From: Planctomycetaceae bacterium
GTDB lineage: Bacteria; Planctomycetota; Planctomycetia; Planctomycetales; Planctomycetaceae
Length of the DNA: 10,606 nucleotides
Direction: 5' to 3'
Assembly: GCA_020426085.1 (NCBI GenBank)
Contig: JAGQQP010000094.1
Span: 1-10,606, forward strand
Both the position numbers and the translations under genes were made by a program. The notes below the pieces were generated by a model. That model had not been told where the DNA came from, did not search any database, and worked only from the letters and a program-made list of their open reading frames with translations. This document shows positions 7,216 through 10,606 of the stretch, piece by piece; positions within the stretch are counted from its first letter, which is position 1, and each line of letters opens with the position of its first letter.

Positions 7216-7382
7216 ACATGTACTACAGGCTACCTGTTTAAGGTGTACTCACCAGGATGCTTCGTATAGAATAACTCCTACTGATGCGTACTGTTTATGT
7301 CTCGCATCCAACGCCTTTAATGGTGTCAACGTACTTTCATATACAGGACTTCTGAAAAATATCTCCAAGAGGAAATCGCTCG

Positions 7383-8753
7383 ATGTCAACATCTAAAAAA
7401 ATTACGCGCCGCAATTTTATTCAGGGAGTCGCCTTTGCAGGGGCTGCCACTGTTTTTAGTCCTTCGGCACATCGAGCATTCGGATATCAGTCGCCTAATG
7501 ATCGACCGGTCTTTGCCACGATCGGGTTACGTAACCAGGGCTGGGCGATTACTTCGAAGTCTTTCAAATTTGCAGATTTCGCAGCACTGGCAGATGTGGA
7601 TTCGAATGTGCTCGGCGCGAATGTCGAAAAAACAGAAAAGAAACAAGGCAAGAAGCCTGACGCTTACAAGGACTATCGTAAAGTCCTGGATCGAAAAGAC
7701 ATCGATGCGGTTATGATCGCGACCCCCGATCACTGGCATACTAAAATCGCAGTTGAAGCCATGTATGCCGGGAAAGACGTTTATTGTGAAAAACCGCTGA
7801 CACTCACAATTGATGAGGGCAAGCTCATCGAGAAAGTGGTGAAAGACACAGGTCGCGTTTTCCAGGTGGGAACTATGCAGCGATCAGAATCGGGACAGCG
7901 GTTTCTGCAGGCGATCGCTCTCATCCGGGATGGTCGCATCGGCAAAGTAAAAAAGGTAACGTGTGGCATCAATGGGATGGAAGCTTCACCTGTCATTCCG
8001 GTAGCCTCTGTTCCGGAAGTTCTGGATTACGACTTCTGGCTGGGACCGGCTCCCAAGGTTGATTACCGTGCCCTTCCTGAAATGCGCGAAGGGTATGGCG
8101 GTGGCGTTCCGCTTTACAGCAACTGTCATTATTCGTTCCGAAACTGGCACGAATACTCTGGTGGTAAACTGACCGACTGGGGCGCACATCATGTCGATAT
8201 TGCCTGCTGGGCACTCGGTGCCAGTGATACAGGTCCCAGTAAAATTTCACCGCTGGAATACAAGTTACCCGTCGAATACAAGGATGGATGGCCAACGGTA
8301 AACGATCAGTACAATGCAGCCACCGAATTCAAAATTAAAGTTGATATGCCTGACGATGTAGAAATGATTATCACCAGCGAAGGTGATAATGGAATTCTCT
8401 TCGAAGGTACCGAAGGCCGGTTTTTCGTCAATCGCGGTAAAATTGTCGGTGCACCAGTGGAAGCGTTGAAAGACAATCCACTCCCCGAAGATGCGATCGA
8501 GAAAGTATATGGCGGCAAAGTCAGTGAAAATCATACAGCCAACTTCATTGAAGCCATGAATTCACGTAAGCAGCCGATCTCCGATGTCTGGTCGCATAAC
8601 CGCATGCTGGAAATCTGCCATCTCTCTAATATCTCGATGCGACTGGGACGTGATCTGAAATGGGATCCCAAAAAACGGGAAATCATCGACGATGCCCAGG
8701 CAAACGCGTTTCTCTCGCGTGAAAACCGCAAGGGTTACGAAATCAACATGTGA
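7383..8753 (+). CDS. Tat-exported Gfo/Idh/MocA family oxidoreductase
   Basis: This 456-residue protein belongs to a large family of NAD(P)-dependent oxidoreductases, mostly acting on sugars and inositols, that is strongly expanded in planctomycetes. The N-terminus carries a twin-arginine signal (T-R9-R10-N-F-I, then GVAFAGAATVF), so the folded enzyme with its cofactor is probably exported. The Rossmann domain spans about 41-160: an initial IGLRNQG turn (47-53), ALADVD (69-72), DAVMIATPDHWHT (109-120) and the family hallmark GKDVYCEKPLT with E136-K137-P138. The C-terminal domain contains GGKLTDWGAHHVDIACWALG (260-279), where the histidine/aspartate cluster (H269, H270, D272) is expected near the active site. 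The usual GxGxxG is degraded to GLRNQG, lacking the second glycine. The ATG at 7383 is preceded by AAGAGGA at a workable distance. The gene is monocistronic, divergent from the efflux operon, and ends before a strong terminator. The substrate cannot be predicted. Confidence 0.93.
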   Translation: MSTSKKITRRNFIQGVAFAGAATVFSPSAHRAFGYQSPNDRPVFATIGLRNQGWAITSKSFKFADFAALADVDSNVLGANVEKTEKKQGKKPDAYKDYRKVLDRKDIDAVMIATPDHWHTKIAVEAMYAGKDVYCEKPLTLTIDEGKLIEKVVKDTGRVFQVGTMQRSESGQRFLQAIALIRDGRIGKVKKVTCGINGMEASPVIPVASVPEVLDYDFWLGPAPKVDYRALPEMREGYGGGVPLYSNCHYSFRNWHEYSGGKLTDWGAHHVDIACWALGASDTGPSKISPLEYKLPVEYKDGWPTVNDQYNAATEFKIKVDMPDDVEMIITSEGDNGILFEGTEGRFFVNRGKIVGAPVEALKDNPLPEDAIEKVYGGKVSENHTANFIEAMNSRKQPISDVWSHNRMLEICHLSNISMRLGRDLKWDPKKREIIDDAQANAFLSRENRKGYEINM

Positions 8754-8780
8754 TTTGCGAAATAAAGGAAAACTAAATTC

Positions 8781-8832
8781 ACTGAAACCGGAATTGTCGT
8801 CGCAGGACTCAATTCCGGTTTCAGTTATTTTT
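8781..8832. terminator. Strong bidirectional intrinsic terminator between convergent genes
   Basis: Perfect 15-bp arms (8781-8795 and 8811-8825) with a 15-base loop form a very stable hairpin. On the plus strand it is followed by TATTTTT (8826-8832), ending the oxidoreductase transcript 28 bases after its stop. On the minus strand the same stem follows the EF-hand gene and actually contains that gene's stop codon (8821-8823); downstream there is only a moderately U-rich stretch (GAATTTAGTTTT). One element therefore probably serves both converging units, more strongly on the plus strand. Confidence 0.88.
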
Positions 8833-10212
8833 CCCTGCTTCACTGGGGGAGATCAGACTGTCATGATCCTGATCCAGTCGATCAAAGGCGGCAGGGGAAC
8901 CGGTAAATTCCCGGCGCGAGACATCTCCATCCCTGTTGCGATCCATCAACTGAAACCATTCGATTTCTGATGTGGAAGTTCTGGCAAGACTGTCAGGGTA
9001 GCCTTGACTCACGACGAACAGCACGACGTTCGGAACCCGGTCCTGTTCGACATGCTTTTCCGAAGTACATGCAGCCGCTTCCAATACCTTCCAGGCACTC
9101 CTCAGTTCGCGAATGGATAGCCCGGCATCGTGATTGGTGTCGAGCAATTCGAACAGCCCCCCTCCATAGTACACGCTGATCAGAAGCTGGCCATGAATTA
9201 TCTGCTGCTGCAGTTCCAGCCAGCGATCAATTTCCTGTTGAGAAAGTGTTCCATTCAAATCACGGTCGGCCAGAGGTTTCAACCAGGCGCGGGAAGAACG
9301 TCGGTTTCGTGAACTCTGTTCTGTCGATGTTTCAGGCGCTTCGTCTGCGGCATTGTTAATCTCTTCACGTAACTGTTGAAAGAGTTCCTGCTGCGGACCG
9401 GGCACGCTCCAGCTTTGACACAATGAATTTGTCGTTACCTTCAGAGGTTGATCAGTAAGCTCATCAGAAATGGTGATCCGCCAGTCTGTTTCTTCTGTGG
9501 TGTTCTCTGCAGGGTGAGTCAGTAACTGTTTTAATTTAAGACTGTGATCACCAGAAGCAGAGAGGTCAACTTCTGTGGAATGACGCAGTGCCCTGGCAGC
9601 CCAGCGACCTGGATAGGTAGCATTGGGAACCAGTTCACCGGCTCCGATGAGTTCATCATCGTTCGTATCGAGCCGACGTAGTGTCGTTTCCGCTTTATTT
9701 AATTCGACCTGCGAAAGTTTACCGTCTCCATCGGTATCGAGTGTCCGGACCAGTGCCGCTGTAATGGCTGCGGTATTTGCAAGTTGACCGGAGCCGATCT
9801 GCAGCCTGCCAGCACCGTGGTTCAGATAATATTCCCGGAGTTGTTCCCGTGTACATTTCTGTGCCTCATCGGAAACGATTTCTTTAAGAGACTGAATTGC
9901 TGCGACGGGTGGAGTGAAGGCACTGCCCAGCGAGAGCCTCACTGCGCGAGCGGAAGGGACCAGTTGAAGTTCTTCTGCACTTAATACACCATCGGAATTA
10001 CTGTCCGCGAAATCGAAGATCGCGTCAAATGTCTTCGTCCAGTAGGTCTCGTAGGGTAGTTTATCTACAGTCACTTGAAGATCAATCAAACGCGTCTGGT
10101 CTCCTTCACTGAGAGCCAGGAGTGTCGTTGGATTCAAATTCTGTTTGTCCTGCGCTGATACATCCAGTGCGGTGGCCAGCAGGGAAACCATTACCATCAA
10201 AACGATTCTCAT
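8821..10212 (-). CDS. Secreted multi-EF-hand (calcium-binding) protein
   Basis: This 463-residue protein has a Sec signal peptide (hydrophobic 3-15, probable cleavage after VSA, residue 20) and no membrane anchor, so it should act outside the inner membrane. I count seven 12-residue EF-hand loops: 70-81, 159-170, 182-193, 316-327, 358-369, 424-435 and 447-458. Four have the canonical D-x-D/N-x-D/N-G pattern with E at position 12 (70, 159, 316, 424). The other three keep D1, N/D3, D5 and E12 but replace glycine 6 with E, A or S. Loops 2/3 and 6/7 lie 23 residues apart, the rest are scattered. The region 200-310 has no EF-hand and looks like a beta-rich segment plus a polar, arginine-rich linker. 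The ATG at 10210-10212 overlaps the DUF1501 stop (ATGA), with GAGGAG five bases upstream, so the two are probably co-translated. The exact role is unknown; calcium binding is inferred from the loops. Confidence 0.88.
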   Translation of the reverse strand: MRIVLMVMVSLLATALDVSAQDKQNLNPTTLLALSEGDQTRLIDLQVTVDKLPYETYWTKTFDAIFDFADSNSDGVLSAEELQLVPSARAVRLSLGSAFTPPVAAIQSLKEIVSDEAQKCTREQLREYYLNHGAGRLQIGSGQLANTAAITAALVRTLDTDGDGKLSQVELNKAETTLRRLDTNDDELIGAGELVPNATYPGRWAARALRHSTEVDLSASGDHSLKLKQLLTHPAENTTEETDWRITISDELTDQPLKVTTNSLCQSWSVPGPQQELFQQLREEINNAADEAPETSTEQSSRNRRSSRAWLKPLADRDLNGTLSQQEIDRWLELQQQIIHGQLLISVYYGGGLFELLDTNHDAGLSIRELRSAWKVLEAAACTSEKHVEQDRVPNVVLFVVSQGYPDSLARTSTSEIEWFQLMDRNRDGDVSRREFTGSPAAFDRLDQDHDSLISPSEAGKNN

Positions 10213-10606
10213 AACAGCTCCTCAATCGCTTTGCCATCAGGGTCGGCCAGACGAATCGGTCGACCCACGTTGGACATGTTCTGTTTTCTGGGATCGAGTC
10301 CAATCCCGCGGAAGACAGTGGCCATCAGGTCTGCTGTTCGCGTTGGCCTGGATTCGATTTTCGTACCATCTTCATTCGTTTTACCGATCACCTGACCGCC
10401 GCGAATTCCTGCGCCCGCCAGCATCATGGACCAGGAAGCCGGCCAGTGATCGCGACCTGACTGGCCGTTGATCCGGGGGGTTCGACCAAACTCTCCCTGG
10501 CAGACAATCAGGGTATCCTGCAGTAATCCACGTTGACGCAGATCTTTCAGCAGAGAGGCACAGCCTTGATCCAGTTGCTGCGAGAGCCCCTTGACTCGTT
10601 CAAAGT
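10209..10606 (-). CDS. DUF1501 domain protein, C-terminal part (5' end outside window)
   Basis: The last 131 residues are visible, and the frame is open to the window edge. The segment contains the family signature QGEFGRTPRING followed by GRDHWP, then MMLAGAGIRGGQVIG, RPTRTADLMATVFRGIGLDP and the closing GRPIRL...GKAIEELL. These are the standard C-terminal blocks of DUF1501 proteins, which belong to the alkaline-phosphatase/sulfatase-like superfamily and usually carry a Tat signal at the missing N-terminus. In planctomycetes they commonly sit beside DUF1549/DUF1553 (cytochrome-type) genes, which would lie beyond the right edge if present. The biochemical role is not established. The stop at 10209-10211 overlaps the start of the EF-hand gene. 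Confidence 0.93.
   Translation of the reverse strand, partial: FERVKGLSQQLDQGCASLLKDLRQRGLLQDTLIVCQGEFGRTPRINGQSGRDHWPASWSMMLAGAGIRGGQVIGKTNEDGTKIESRPTRTADLMATVFRGIGLDPRKQNMSNVGRPIRLADPDGKAIEELL
10218..10223 (-). promoter_or_regulatory. Shine-Dalgarno site of the EF-hand gene, inside the DUF1501 gene
   Basis: The minus strand reads GAGGAG with five bases to the ATG at 10210-10212. It is formed by the codons for the last glutamates of the DUF1501 protein, next to the ATGA overlap, and supports translational coupling. Confidence 0.7.

Larger units (their letters stand above)
6956..7382. promoter_or_regulatory. 427-bp divergent intergenic region between the efflux operon and the Gfo/Idh gene
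   Basis: No credible gene lies here, but the promoters and 5' leaders of both divergent units must. It contains, from the left: the efflux-operon ribosome site and two competing hairpins (6965-6991); a GC-rich patch around 7033-7045; two copies of the 8-bp palindrome TACATGTA (7091-7098 and 7215-7222); a perfect 20-bp palindrome (7129-7148); a long inverted repeat (7170-7177 with 7208-7215); a short ACAGG-CTA-CCTGT inverted repeat (7225-7237); and the ribosome site AAGAGGA (7367-7373) for the oxidoreductase. A weak possible minus-strand promoter for the efflux operon is TTGCCT, 17 bp, TAGACT between the 20-bp palindrome and 7091, but it matches consensus only partly. I could not find a convincing plus-strand sigma-70 promoter. 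Confidence 0.6.

Noticed and set aside
7136..7396. Open frame of 86 codons on the plus strand in the intergenic region
   Set aside because: It starts with TTG inside the 20-bp palindrome, has no ribosome site, shows no recognisable domain and overlaps the start of the oxidoreductase gene in another frame.
10145..10471. 108-codon plus-strand frame over the DUF1501/EF-hand junction
   Set aside because: It is antisense to two recognised genes, with no start signal or domain.

Overview
The window looks like chromosomal DNA from a planctomycete of about 50% GC, plausibly a Gimesia/Planctomyces-like marine genus. That placement is an inference from gene content: a DUF1501 protein coupled to a secreted multi-EF-hand protein, a Tat-exported Gfo/Idh/MocA oxidoreductase, and a small lipoprotein with a carboxypeptidase-regulatory-like domain and a C-terminal VPAQYN motif. 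All three are typical of that phylum. No mobile elements, CRISPR arrays, tRNA or rRNA genes were seen.

Layout, left to right. (1) 1-330, + strand: the C-terminal end of a TPR-repeat protein. (2) 372-806, - strand: a small lipoprotein. (3) 1060-2145, - strand: transaldolase of the mycobacterial/cyanobacterial subfamily, with a clear intrinsic terminator at 983-1018. (4) 2322-6955, - strand: a two-gene RND efflux operon. A lipoprotein membrane-fusion subunit comes first (TTG start) and is joined by an ATGA stop/start overlap to an AcrB-type inner-membrane pump. No outer-membrane channel gene is present. (5) 6956-7382: a 427-bp divergent intergenic region containing inverted repeats and an mRNA leader that could hide the Shine-Dalgarno sequence of the pump operon. 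(6) 7383-8753, + strand: a Tat-signal Gfo/Idh/MocA oxidoreductase, ending at a strong terminator at 8781-8832. That terminator is shared with the convergent genes on the other side. (7) 8821-10606, - strand: the end of a DUF1501 gene overlapping (ATGA) a secreted protein with seven EF-hand loops.

Functionally these are separate units rather than one pathway: envelope export (RND pump), central carbon metabolism (transaldolase), and exported or surface proteins of the kind expanded in planctomycetes (DUF1501/EF-hand pair, Gfo/Idh, lipoprotein, TPR). I found no convincing new multi-gene system. The best leads are regulatory: the competing hairpins at the pump operon's ribosome binding site, the perfect 20-bp palindrome in the same intergenic region, and the perfect 18-bp palindrome ahead of the transaldolase gene. 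The translationally coupled DUF1501/EF-hand pair is the most interesting protein-level item.
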